Positions 1-10,162 are shown, counted from the stretch's first letter. The stretch: 54,284 bases of DNA from Gnetum montanum (GCA_015680685.1 MNCI01028339.1:102228-156511), one strand, 5' to 3'. The notes: generated by a model from the sequence alone, not told the origin. A program made the numbers and translations.

Positions 1-2
1 AA

Positions 3-1567
3 GAAAAAGTATGGTATAGATCGTTAAAACCAAATTCAATATGATGTTGGTCAAAAATGGTAGAGGTCTTTAATGAAAAATATCAAACCTACGTAAGAGT
101 GTCAGCCTTGAGGAAACAAATCCAAGAGTGGAAACAAGCACAACATGAACCCTTGAAGATGGCCTTAAAAAGATATTACGCATTGTTAAACAACTGTCCA
201 GGCCATGAATTCTCCAAGGAAAGGCTAATGTACCATATCATTGATGGGCTACATAATGAAACAAGAGAGACCCTAGGGATGTATGCCCAAGGACAACTAT
301 ATGAACTATGAACCCATCAAGTCCAAGAGCTTATTAAGTGGGTAGCAAAAGAAGAAGGAGAATTGGCTAGATGGGAGAGTGGTGAAAAACATCAATGAGA
401 CTAAAATTCAACTTAACAAAGGTCCATGATCATAAAAAGGAGAAATCAACCAATCTGAAGGTGGAAACATCATCTTTGCCAACACAACAAATGTTAGAGG
501 AAGTTGAGGCAAAGGTCAATAAGATGTTGGAATGGATGTATAAAAAGTGTGGGGAATTTATCAACATCATTGGAGATAGAGTTTTGACAATCCAAGAAGT
601 AGGACAAAACATTAGACAATCAAAAAGAAGGGATAAAGAAAATAAGAGCTCAACTACCAATCATATGTATGAATGCAACATATGCCTGTACGATCACCCC
701 AAGGGCCAATGCCAAATATTGTTACATCTACATGAGCATTGGGGAAACACATTGCATCCAGAGTTCGTATAGAGATACTGTGTTCGATCATAGTGGCAGC
801 AGTCCCAGTCATGGGGGAATCCACCCCTAAACTGGAGACACCCTTTGTATCATCTGAATCCAAACTCTTATCTAGTTCAACATCCTATTTCTCCAACAAG
901 GTAGACATACTCTATCTCAGCACATTACCATTCTCCTCAATACTATCAACCCATGCTTCCAACAAAACCACCACCTTGTGTATCCTATACTTCTTCTAAT
1001 TTTCAACATTCTCATCCTTTCCCTCCTTCTACATCACCACCAATTATTCCTAAGGTGTCTACACCACCGCAACAACCCACGAACGATGCTTGTGCTACTA
1101 CTACCAACAGTAGTGAAAAGCCTCATCAACATCAAAAGCGTCCTTTCTTTAAATATGACTGCAAGAAGGGACAACAAAAGTCCAAGGCCACTACATTCTC
1201 TAACACAACACAAGTCCAACACTATGGTGCACCCTTACCTTTGAACCCAACGCCTCATGTCACTTCATCAGGGCCACCAACTAACACTCCCATAACCATA
1301 CAACCCAATGAACACAATCATGGAAGGCAACATCCCAATCCTTGCATACCATCTAATCATCCCAAATATCATAGTGGGTCAACTCGTTATTCGGGAACTA
1401 CATCGTATAAATTGCCCCACTATGCTTACTATAATCAAGTGTGTGAACCCTGATGGGGTATGTATGACTAGTCCCTAATATTTCCAACATGCAAGGATCC
1501 TCATCTTCCATTTATTAATCCTTGCCATGCTCAACTGTTTAGTTATGGGGGATACTCCCCATTCTAA
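3..1567 (+). pseudogene. Ty3-type retrotransposon gag remnant (F1 family, 5' end cut by window)
   Basis: This is the C-terminal two thirds of a Ty3-type Gag, the particle-forming protein. Frame 3 from base 3 reads WYRSL, then one TGA near base 36, then FNEKYQTY and WKQAQ and a helical stretch with YHIIDGL and TLGMYAQG, which fits a Retrotrans_gag domain. A frameshift near 395 moves the reading to frame 2. That frame holds a degenerate zinc knuckle around 673-711 (CNIC, then H, then C, one residue shorter than CX2CX4HX4C). A long Pro/His/Thr-rich tail follows to the TAA at 1565-1567, with stops at 770, 796, 902, 1451 and 1469. The same blocks occur at 53870-54284, so it belongs to the same family as the element at the right edge. 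No protease reading follows. Seen: the homology and the breaks. Inferred: a dead copy. Confidence 0.85.
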
Positions 1568-2280
1568 TAACAAGCAGGATTAATAACCACTTTTTATTTT
1601 CTTTAATTTTACAACTTTTTGTTTTCCAATTTTTCATTTTTCAACTTTCTTGTTTTATCTTTTTATCTTTTTGTCTTTTTGTCTTTTTATGTTTGTTATA
1701 AGTAATCTCATCTATGAATAAAACACTCATGTGGATCATTGGTTGAGATGTGTTCTATGTTATTAAGTCTTGAGTGATCAATTATTTGGACAGTGAGCCC
1801 ATTACACCCACTCATCCACTCTACCAATAAGAGGTTCTGTTCGAGGGTACACTGACATTTTTAACATTCTTAAAAACTTTAAATTAATTTTGTGTTCATT
1901 GTACCCAGAATGAAGAAGTATGAACCAAGAGGGAATGATTAGGATGTGACATCAAGGGGACTTTCAGATTCTCTTTGGTGAAATCTATGGGAGTTATCAT
2001 GCAACGTGGTTGTACTAAAGATCCTTGTAGATCTAATGAAAAATGGGAGTAAGAGTAATCAAAAGGGCACTCAAAAATTAAATGTTGTTCTAGAGGGTTC
2101 CACTGGAAAGACATGCACCATGCCTAAGGGTTGGTGGCTTATCTAGATCCAGTAATAAAAAAAAAAGAAGAAAAGAAAAAAAGAAAAAAGAAAAGAGAAG
2201 AAAACCAAAGTGCCACAAAACAAAAATCACTCCTCCCTTGAACAAAATGCCAAGTGATCATACGCCTTGTTGTTATGGTA
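1568..2280. other. Non-coding stretch with T-rich and purine-rich tracts
   Basis: No gene is supported here. A T-rich, pyrimidine-biased tract spans about 1589-1690 just after the gag remnant, and a pure purine A/G tract spans about 2154-2205. An open frame on the minus strand at 1896-2114 shows no family features. The stretch ends at a single N (2281), so continuity with the next segment is not guaranteed. Confidence 0.6.
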
Positions 2281-2281
2281 N

Positions 2282-2409
2282 ACACATACTCATAATATCA
2301 GATTGAAGATTAGCAGATTAAGAGAGTTTATTGTTGTGCTTTATTTTTGTTCTTTACTTACTGCTTAGCATAGGTAGAAGATCCAGGGCCCTTTAGTTTA
2401 AAGTTTTCA
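2282..2409 (+). repeat. 3' end of a Copia-type 5' LTR
   Basis: The sequence ends in CA at 2408-2409 and is followed two bases later by a tRNA-iMet-type primer-binding site and then a Copia gag start, so it is the tail of a 5' LTR. Its beginning is missing because the segment starts at the N at 2281. Confidence 0.6.
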
Positions 2410-2411
2410 AT

Positions 2412-2423
2412 TGGTATCGGAGC
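2412..2423 (+). other. Primer-binding site, tRNA-iMet type
   Basis: TGGTATCGGAGC differs from the plant iMet primer-binding sequence TGGTATCAGAGC at one position. It lies just downstream of the LTR end and 38 bases before the gag ATG at 2461. Confidence 0.85.
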
Positions 2424-2460
2424 TAGGTAGCTCAAATTCTTGACAACAGATCTCTCCAGA

Positions 2461-2655
2461 ATGGCCCAAAACAACGGATCCGTGTCTCTCCAAATTCCTG
2501 TATTCAATGGAGAAAATTATGAATATTGGGCAATCAAGATGAGGACATTCATGATCTCACAAGATCTGTGGGATATTGTTGAAGGTGGCTTTCAAGATGC
2601 TAATCAAGCAGCATTTCAGGCCTTGACAGAAGATGAAAAGAATGAAGTCAAGAAG
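2461..2655 (+). pseudogene. Copia gag, N-terminal fragment
   Basis: From ATG 2461 the frame encodes about 65 residues with the usual plant Copia Gag opening: a hydrophobic strand, then FNGENYEYWAIKM, then a stretch ending LWDIVEGGF and an acidic/lysine helix. This matches the DUF4219/UBN2-type N-terminus of Copia Gag. The frame could begin at 2440, but 2461 fits the family start better. It is open until the N at 2656. What follows (HFGDNYMCV) does not continue a Copia Gag, so the reading breaks at the assembly join. Whether the original copy was intact cannot be told. Confidence 0.75.
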
Positions 2656-2656
2656 C

Positions 2657-3741
2657 NTGTAGAATTCTTACCTCATTTCGGTGATAATTACATGTGTGTG
2701 TTTTGTAGAATCAGTGTGGATTACATTTAACCCTTCTAGTGCCCACAGACACTTTAAGTGTGGTTACACAAAGCCATTATAGGTTGGAACCTGCTTTGGG
2801 GAGGATCCACTTGTGTAATTTTTTGTAATCTTCACTTATGACATCGCTCACACACATCATTTCTTACCCTCAGCATAATTTTTCATAACATTCTTTCCCT
2901 ACTATTATCCCTCTAAATATCAATGTTCCCATGAACCATCACATAACCTTTTTCTTACCACCCAAGGTTTTATTGACCCGTTACACTCACTTATCATTAT
3001 GCATGCCTTCAAAACCATCTAATTACTTAAAAACCCCTTCATAATAGCCGAATGTCCTAAGTTACACCTTTTATTTCAAAAAGATCTTCAAGATTGTGGT
3101 ATTTTCTTGTGGTGCCCTATGTCACTAGGGCCATGATATCACATATGTGATGTATCATACGCAATATCGCATCCCCACAACCTATAAATAGGTAACCCCC
3201 CGCAACACTTAGCATCATTTTTTCCATTAACATGGGGGAGTTTTCAAATTTTTTCTCTATGACTTACGATTGAGCGACCCTTGCTTTTCTCACTATATTT
3301 CGCTTAATGGTACTCTAATTTTCATTCCGTTTGAACCTGCTTGAACCCAGAGTGTTCAGCTTAGTCATGGGGGANTTCGCTTAATGGTACTCTAATTTTC
3401 ATTCCGTTTGAACTTGCTTGAACCCAGAGTGTTCAGCTTAGTCATGGGGGAGGGAAACCTACCGAAAAGTGCCTAACATTTTTGGAATTTATCATTGCCC
3501 AAAGGACATCATCTATGATAATTAGCTATAACACTTAGAATATTTTTGTCCAAAAATTATTTAACCCGTAGGTATGCTGAGAAATTTAAAATTGAAAACC
3601 ACTTAAGTCACAAGACTCATTATTACAACCTTTCGGGAAATATCACATGGAGATAAAATAAGATCATTAATTAAGGCAAGAAGTAAGGTATAACTTAATT
3701 TCAAAAACAACCTTACTAACACTTGGCCCGTGTGATTACAG
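2657..3741 (+). promoter_or_regulatory. Leader with LTR-like promoter upstream of the F1 accessory ORF
   Basis: No coding region is supported. At 3134-3170 it holds GATATC-type elements (TGATATCACATATGTGA, then ATACGCAATATCGC), and TATAAATA follows at 3183-3190. F1 LTRs show the same order: GATATCGC-type palindromes, then CTATAAATA. Downstream of the TATA box the sequence does not resemble the F1 LTR R/U5, so this is not simply another copy of that LTR. The accessory ORF starts at 3742, about 550 bp after the TATA box. It could be an internal promoter or a fragment of a divergent LTR. The N at 3375 lies inside it. Confidence 0.45.
3299..3451 (+). repeat. 76-bp direct duplication flanking a single N
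   Basis: Bases 3299-3374 and 3376-3451 are the same 76 bp with one C/T difference, separated only by the N at 3375. This is what an unmerged contig overlap looks like. A genuine tandem duplication is less likely because the N sits exactly at the junction. Confidence 0.85.
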
Positions 3742-6534
3742 ATGGCTCTGAAACGTGGACAACAGGACGGTCCCACTCAAGGTGGAAGCAAATGATCTCG
3801 GAGAGGTGGAAGACAAGATCCTGCCAAACAACATGTAGAACAGGAGGAACAATCATTTAGCATTCATCAAGAAGACCCTCCTACTATACGGTCTAGGCAG
3901 GCAGAAGGAGGAGTTGCTACAACACCTGAATAGGGACAACATCTCACGTTGGTCCAAGATTGTGTTCAGGCCATCCATGAGAAGTCAAGATTCATTGTGG
4001 TGATTGTGGAATTGAACTTTGTGTCATTTGCAGAGTTTGCTCCCGAGGTCATTAGGGATCACCTCAAAGGATGTCCCTTATGGCCTATCCTCTCTGAAAG
4101 CAGTGCTTGGTACCTAGGAGAGACGTAACAATTTTGGCACAATAGGGAGCAAGGCACCACAGTCAATATTTGTGGTGTGACAGTTGACTTCTTTGCGTAG
4201 GCCATTATAGAAGTGTTAAACCTTTTGAATATAGGGCCCAAAGTTGCTCAATTATACACTCATTCAAACCCCAATGTGCGATGGGATTGGTTGGAATGGG
4301 CTTATGGCAGAGATAAAACATTTGGTGAGTTGACAACGGAAGAGAGCATTTACTTTAAAATTGGAACATATCACCTCTTCCCCACAAAGGGCTTGAAAAG
4401 AATATCAATGTATGTGGCTAGAGGATGTGCAGTGTTGTTGGGAAAGGTTAACACTAACCTACCCCATCTATATTTAATGGAGATCCTAAGGCGATTCGAG
4501 GAATGGAAGACAGGGAAGATGGAATTTCCTTTCTCTTTTCTTATCAGGAAGCTATGCCAACATGCTGGAATCAAAGGATACACCAATGATGTCCTCTGAA
4601 AAGCCCAAACTACTTCATATGCTGAATTACTAAAGGTGCCAGCTCCAAGGAAAAGCACTAGCGAAGAGCTGGGATCAGAACAAGAAGAAGAATAGATGGC
4701 TGGGCCAACTGCAACTCAACTTGCAGGACCCAACCAACCTCCAAGCATGATTCCCAGCCAACAATAGGAAGCAAGGCCTAGCACAGGCCAAGATCAGCCA
4801 CCACCACCGCAAGACTACAGATCATCGATGAGCCATCTTAGGATCATCGCTAAGACGGTCATTTGGGAAAGTCGTGATGACGCAAATCTCTTCTGCGTCA
4901 TTGACAATGCCATACGGCCCACTATTTCTTTGGATCTCACAAGGGGTGAAATGTCTATTTCACACAGGAGGAGGGAAAAGTAGATGGTCACAACAAATCT
5001 CAGGAAATGCGGCATCTTTCTAGGTGTAATTAGAGACTGGTGAAGGGGCCACTATGGTGGTCATGCAACACCAGGATGCCGTAGGAGCTGCAGAAGTGGT
5101 CACTAACCACATTAAAGAATCCTTTAATGTACCTATTGTGCCACTGGTAGATCTCATAGGAGCACGGGATGCTCAAACTTTGGCCAGAACCTCAATGACT
5201 CCTACAGAACATGAGGATGCACTTGATTGATTGCTCCAAACAGGGCAAGTAATGACGTCCCTGTTTGACATCCCTCAAGATGTTACGACAATTCAATTAG
5301 ACCTCATTTCCACAAAGGGAAAGCTGGTATTTGAATAGAAGTGAGGGCCGAGCATGTGGAAGCAGAGGTGCAGAGATTACAAAAGCAACTCGTAACCCTA
5401 CAAGCAGCACAACAGGACCCTATATAATTTGTTCTCGCAAACTAGCTAGATAATTTTAAAACTAAGCAACTAACCAAGCTAATAGTGGAGAATAAAAAGG
5501 TGGCTAATGAAAAGAAGAAGGCTATTTAGGATGCCTCTACAGCACAGTCATAAACTCATGCGCATATCAAGGTACTTAAGGCCTTACAAGAAGAAAATAA
5601 GCAACTCATTGCAGACAACCTTCAGTTGACCACTGTAGAAAAGAAAAAGAATGTTCTCGAGGAACACTTTCATCAATTGCAAGAACAATCCATCTGGGTC
5701 AACCAAGATGTAAGCCATTTAGCTAGAGAGAATCAAACCCTCTTGATGTAGGAGGTACGCACAATTCATAAAAAATCAACCATTGAGATAAGCATATGGA
5801 AAAATGAGGCTAAACGACATGAGAAGTTGAAGGAGAACTTCTGAGATTAGGTGGGGATGTACAAAAAAATCCTTGAGAAGGAGATCCATATGGCCAAGGC
5901 CTAAATCAATGCTATCAATGCTCAACACACTGATTGGCGGACCATATTGGACACATATGCCTTCGCCCACCAAGTAGAAGTTAAGAACCAGGACCTGCAG
6001 ATTTAGGATCTGACAGAATACATGGAGTTAGAAAATCTAAGATATGTCAACCTTGTCATGTTAACAGTAGGGTGCCTGAGGATAGAGCTTAAGCAGCAAG
6101 TAGCAACCATCTACATCAAATACGAAGCAGAATTTGTAGGACACAAAAAGCTGTCGGAGAAACTAGAAGTTTCAAATTCTGAACTTGAGGTGGTGAAAGC
6201 CAGCTACCAAGGATAGAAAGGTGTCATAATAGACTTGGCTCAATAGCTAGTAGATTTTCAAGAGTACAAGGATAAAGCTAGAGCATATGAGAAGGAATGA
6301 CGGGTGTTCGTGGCTTGGTATGTCAAAGCCAATCAAATGTTTTCGCAACTACCCTGTCTGTGGGAAGTGCTGACTCTGTTAAACATTGGAACATTAGCAT
6401 GGATGGCACAAGATCCTCAGACTAAAGAGGAGAATCTCCAAGCCATACTTCAACATCATCAAGCCTCAAAACCTGGAGTACAAGACAAAGGGAAGGCACC
6501 AATGGAGGAGCCACCACCACCTAGAACTACATGA
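3742..6534 (+). pseudogene. F1 accessory ORF (plant transposon-associated domain plus coiled coil), decayed
   Basis: One frame can be followed from ATG 3742 to TGA 6532-6534, about 930 codons. It has about twenty in-frame stops and two compensating frameshifts (near 5030 and 5337). Residues about 1-60 are Gln/Gly/Arg-rich. Residues about 95-290 form a globular part with an FAEFAPEVI helix, the strand motif VNICGVTVDFF, then IYFKIGTYHLFP, and finally FPFSFLIRKL near 4525-4554. This order resembles the uncharacterised plant family annotated as 'putative plant transposon protein' (I believe PF20167). From about 5340 on, heptad-like Leu/Glu/Lys/Gln repeats predict a long coiled coil, and the end is Pro-rich. 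It lies directly upstream of the PPT and 3' LTR, where some Ty3 lineages carry an extra ORF. No signal peptide, membrane segment or enzyme motif was seen. Function is unknown. Confidence 0.65.
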
Positions 6535-6684
6535 GTTCCACCCATTTTTGTAGATGTAGAACATTTTTGTTGTGTGCTTATTTTTTTTTCATTCCACACT
6601 ACAGCAAGATCCCATTTTTGATGTTCAATAATCCCATACCTATACACTATGTAATCACTGTAACTCGAGGATGATTTTTCATTA
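6535..6684 (+). other. 3' untranslated spacer of the F1 element
   Basis: AT-rich spacer between the accessory ORF stop and the polypurine tract. It contains a run of nine T near 6581 and no open reading of note. Confidence 0.5.
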
Positions 6685-6697
6685 AGTCGTGGGGGTA
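6685..6697 (+). other. Polypurine tract of the F1 element
   Basis: The G-rich stretch AGTCGTGGGGGTA abuts the TG of the downstream LTR. That is the position of the plus-strand priming site and identifies 6698-7530 as a 3' LTR. Confidence 0.75.
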
Positions 6698-7530
6698 TGA
6701 TGAGTTGTCATGTTGGACGACCGCGATATCGTGTACGCAATATTGCATGCCAAGTCACGATATCGCATACGCAATATCACGGCTTGTCTTCTCATCTATA
6801 AATAAGAGGTAGACAGATGAGTTTTAGGAGTCAGTTTTTAGTTCCTTAGCTAAGCTCTTACAGTTTTCCCTTCTTAGAGTTAGAATTATTTCCCAGTGTA
6901 TGCCCGCAGTGTGGTGATTGTAATTGTATGGCATCCTTTATTCGAGTGTGATGTTCTTGGACATGCACATGATTGGCAATAAAGATTGAGATTACTTCAT
7001 CATTGTAGCATTCACTTAGTTTAATTAACTATTTATTTAATTGTTATTTACTACTTTCTTAGTTAATCTCTCTTACCCTTATCTCCTAGTAATGCAGAAT
7101 GAGTACGACTTAATCATGAGCATTTAAGTGTGACTACTTGGTAACCCAGTAGCGTACCTAGGCCATGTGCTTGGTAATCCCAGTGGTAGTCATGCACGAG
7201 GTCCAAGATGCATATGGATGATTAAGGAATGGATGCTCATCGCACTTAGGCTAGTTTAGATTCTCTCACCCTCTCTCTCCTATATTAGTTAATATTACTT
7301 TCCAGTGCCTTCAGAAGTAGCGTTAGATTAGAAACCACATCATACACCTCACTCTAGACTAAACCATACGTGACAAAGATAATACTAGTCCAGGTGGGAA
7401 GACAGTGAACTGTGACCTAAGGCTAACTGTCTAGATGCCACAACTAGTTTTGTCTGCGTAGTTCGACCAGATGGCGCATGTAATGCTCATATTCGTATGG
7501 TTGAGTGTAGGGGTACCTCGCCACTCATCA
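6698..7530 (+). repeat. F1 3' LTR (Ty3 type)
   Basis: This 833-bp LTR starts TGATGAG and ends CTCATCA, a perfect 7-bp terminal inverted repeat. It matches the LTRs at 51714-52629 and 26258-27230 throughout. Two decayed GATATC-type palindromes at 6724-6745 and 6758-6779 are followed by TATAAATA at 6797-6804 and AATAAA at 6978-6983. About two copies of a 33-bp minisatellite unit (CTTGGTAA...CCAGT) lie near 7135-7195. Together with the PPT upstream it is the 3' LTR of the element that carries the accessory ORF. No matching 5' LTR with TGATGAG is present to its left, so the left half is lost or misassembled. Confidence 0.92.
6797..6804 (+). promoter_or_regulatory. TATA box in F1 3' LTR
   Basis: TATAAATA sits about 100 bp into the LTR, just after the GATATC palindromes. 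The same octamer is at the same place in the other two F1 LTRs (51766-51773 plus; 27121-27128 minus). Confidence 0.75.
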
Positions 7531-7929
7531 CCTTTCTTAAGAAAAATTTTGGTTACTTTTTCATGTAATTCCATTTCAAAGTTTCATTATTATTATTATT
7601 TTGGTTAACTTTTAAATACATGATAATCCATATTCCTCTACTACCATATGTATGATTAATTATCTTTCTCTAGTTGTTGTACCCATCATTTTGGTGTTCC
7701 AATGGGTCAAGGAGATATGAGTGTGACATTGTCAAGTTCCTTTTAGTACTAGGTTTTCATGCTGCAAAGCTGAAAAATCCTTGTAATATTGAAGCTAATT
7801 TTTATTTAAGGATAAGTATCACTAGGAAAAATACCATTAAAAAACCATCATTAATAATATTTTTGGCTTTTATAGGCTTCCAATGAGGGTTGCTAACTTT
7901 CCCAAAATCACAAGCCTCAATCGTGATAC
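7531..7929. other. AT-rich spacer
   Basis: Contains a short (ATT)n run near 7585-7600. A 70-codon open frame at 7674-7886 has no recognisable family features and no homologous copy in the window. I see no gene. Confidence 0.5.
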
Positions 7930-9087
7930 TTTAGGAAGCTTTTGAAGGTGTAAAATAAGGTATTTTATCTAGGAGATATCTAGGTTATGTTGGTGCTAAC
8001 ATCACCTATATAGACACACATAAAATCATCATCTTTGGCATTGTTTTAGGTCTCATAAATCTTTCAAGGTTTAGACCTAACCATCCCCATGATTATAGGG
8101 ATCAATTCTAGAATCTAAAATGACTCTAGGAGATTAAAAGTAGGGTCAAATTTTCCATTGATGCTCTAGTGATGCTACAGCCAGTGTCAAAATTAGTATC
8201 TAGCATCCTAATAGAAAGAGCCTTTGAAATACACTAGTGATATTTTAGGCTTTTTGTAGTTGACTCTGATCATGCCCTTGATCATAGGCTTTAGTGTAGA
8301 TACTTTTGATGGCTTTTAAAGGCTCAAAATAAGGTGTTTTAACTAGGTGATACTAGATGATGTTAGTATCAATGACACCTTCTAGTGTCACTTATACTTC
8401 ATGTAGAAAAAAGACACCTTTCAACCATAATTTTGACTCCATCAAGCCTCTAATAAATAGTCCACATTCTTTCAAAGATAACAAATATTAGTTTAAGAAT
8501 GTTTGAAGGATTTTTGGAGGTCAAAATTGCATCTCTTACCAAAGTGATGTTAGGTGACATGTCGGCATCATCTACTAGCATTAGCATTAGTTTAGGGCTT
8601 AAAAATAAGTCTTGTAATCATTATTCTAACTCTTGAAAATCTCTAGCAATTATCCCACATCATTCCTAGGAAATGATCATCAATTTTTATATGTTTGTAG
8701 TCCTTTCTATATTTAAAGTGACATGTTTCATCCAAGTGACATTGGATAACACTAGTGTTAGCATCACTTAGTGTTAGCCTATGTCACTGACATTACTTAC
8801 CATGCATGAAAATCAAAGTTTCCAACATAAAAGTTTGATTTTCTAGTTTCAAACTAGGTATTTTGGAAAATACTAGCCCTATAAATTCTAGGTTTAAACA
8901 TCAATTATATTCCAATTTCTTAAGATCCAGCAGCACTTTTCACATTTCAAGAGATATCAAGAAGCATCATCATTAGCATAAACTATTTTACCTAAATGCT
9001 CTATCATTATTTTAATATCATATATAATCCATGAACTTAGCCCCAACATTGGTGTCATTGGTAGCACATTACAACATGTTGATGCTA
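7930..9087 (+). repeat. Degenerate tandem repeat, unit about 195 bp
   Basis: Units recur near 7954, 8148, 8327, 8530 and 8720. Each has a TTTGAAGG/AAAATAAGGT-type start, then a GTGATG-TTAGG block, then GTTAGCATCAC-like words. The units are strongly diverged from one another. Similar words (GTGTCAACATCACTTA) resume at 16171-16186 just after the F2 element, so F2 copy 1 appears to have landed inside this array. Confidence 0.5.
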
Positions 9088-9092
9088 GTCTT
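9088..9092. repeat. Target-site duplication GTCTT, left of F2 copy 1
   Basis: The five bases GTCTT directly before the LTR at 9093 are repeated exactly at 16156-16160 directly after the other LTR. Confidence 0.9.
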
Positions 9093-10162
9093 TGTGAATC
9101 AAGAACTTAGAAGGAGGGTTGAATAATTTACCTAATTGAAGTTACATGTTTCACACAAAAACATCAAATTTTATGTGTTTTCCAACTTGGGTACATCCAT
9201 ACTCACAAGGTAGAATCCATGCATACCTCTAGACTTTGTTTCTCAATAAATGTGGTTTCAAGCACATCACACCCTATACAAGCTTTGAGCTTTGTAGTGG
9301 AGTGTTTTGTCACTGAAAAACCATTTAACCTTGCAAGGTCTTGACATGCTTAGAATGTTATTTCAAGGATCCAAAAACCTTTATAAAATTGAGTTCCACT
9401 CTGGAGTGTTTTGATGTTCCAAAACTACTTAACCCTGTAAGGTCCCAACAAGCTCAATGTAGATGCCTTCTTGTAAGAAGTACATCAACCTTGTAGGGCT
9501 ATAAGAAAAAGAAAAAGACATAAGGAAAGAGTGTAACTAAATTTACAAGTCCTTACCATTGAAGCTCAATACAACATACAACCAAGAAAATGATATTATA
9601 ATGAAGAAAAAGAAAACAATAACATAGATTAGACAATTATTGCTCTTGTGTGAAAAGTACTTAGTTATAATTTCCAAGATGTTGGTATCATCTTATAACT
9701 TTGGAGTTTCCAAAAACTCCTTGGAATTCATGTAACCGCTACTAAACAGCTAGTATAGATGTCTTCTTCAAAGTTGAGATGTGTACCTGGGATTAATCTC
9801 AATTCAAGAGAAATGTCTCACTAGAAAATGGGATGTCTTTAGGTAGATGTCTATTATTTTTTGGGAGATGTCTCCTCAAATTTTAGGCTTTGTCTTCAAA
9901 GGCTTTCTCTCATCAATTTTCCTTTTTGCTAGTCCTTGAAGCATCTTCATTTGTTTTGTAGCCTTCGTTTTCATCCATTCTTGTTCATGTTCTCATATTG
10001 ATCCATGTAGTCTTCACTTTTTCATCTCATTGTAGATTTTGTTTTCTTGAATCCTTGGATCTCATGTGGAGTTCTTTTTCATGTCCTGCAAACACATTAT
10101 CCACAACAAACATTCTATGTTCTCCATTTTCCTTATGGTTTTGACATACCAAAAGGTCAACA
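9093..10162 (-). repeat. F2 copy 1 3' LTR
   Basis: This 1070-bp LTR, read on the minus strand, starts TGTTGACC at 10162 and ends TTCACA at 9093. It is similar end to end, with many substitutions and small indels, to 15053-16155, 35408-36527 and 44088-45215. Four GATGTC hexamers lie at 9758, 9832, 9846 and 9867. Confidence 0.9.

Noticed and set aside
953-1453. Proline-rich 166-codon frame as a separate cell-wall-type gene
   Set aside because: It continues the gag frame of 395-772 with only two stops between and ends with the same reading at 1567, so it is the Gag tail.
3742-6534. Alternative genetic code (stop codons read as Gln/Arg)
   Set aside because: All three stop codons occur in frame together with frameshifts and lost catalytic or metal-binding residues, and the same kind of decay is seen in every family. 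Pseudogenisation explains it.
3742-6534. Accessory ORF as a retroviral-type envelope gene
   Set aside because: Its place before the 3' LTR fits, but no signal peptide, transmembrane segment or cleavage site was seen, and the C-terminal half is a soluble coiled coil.
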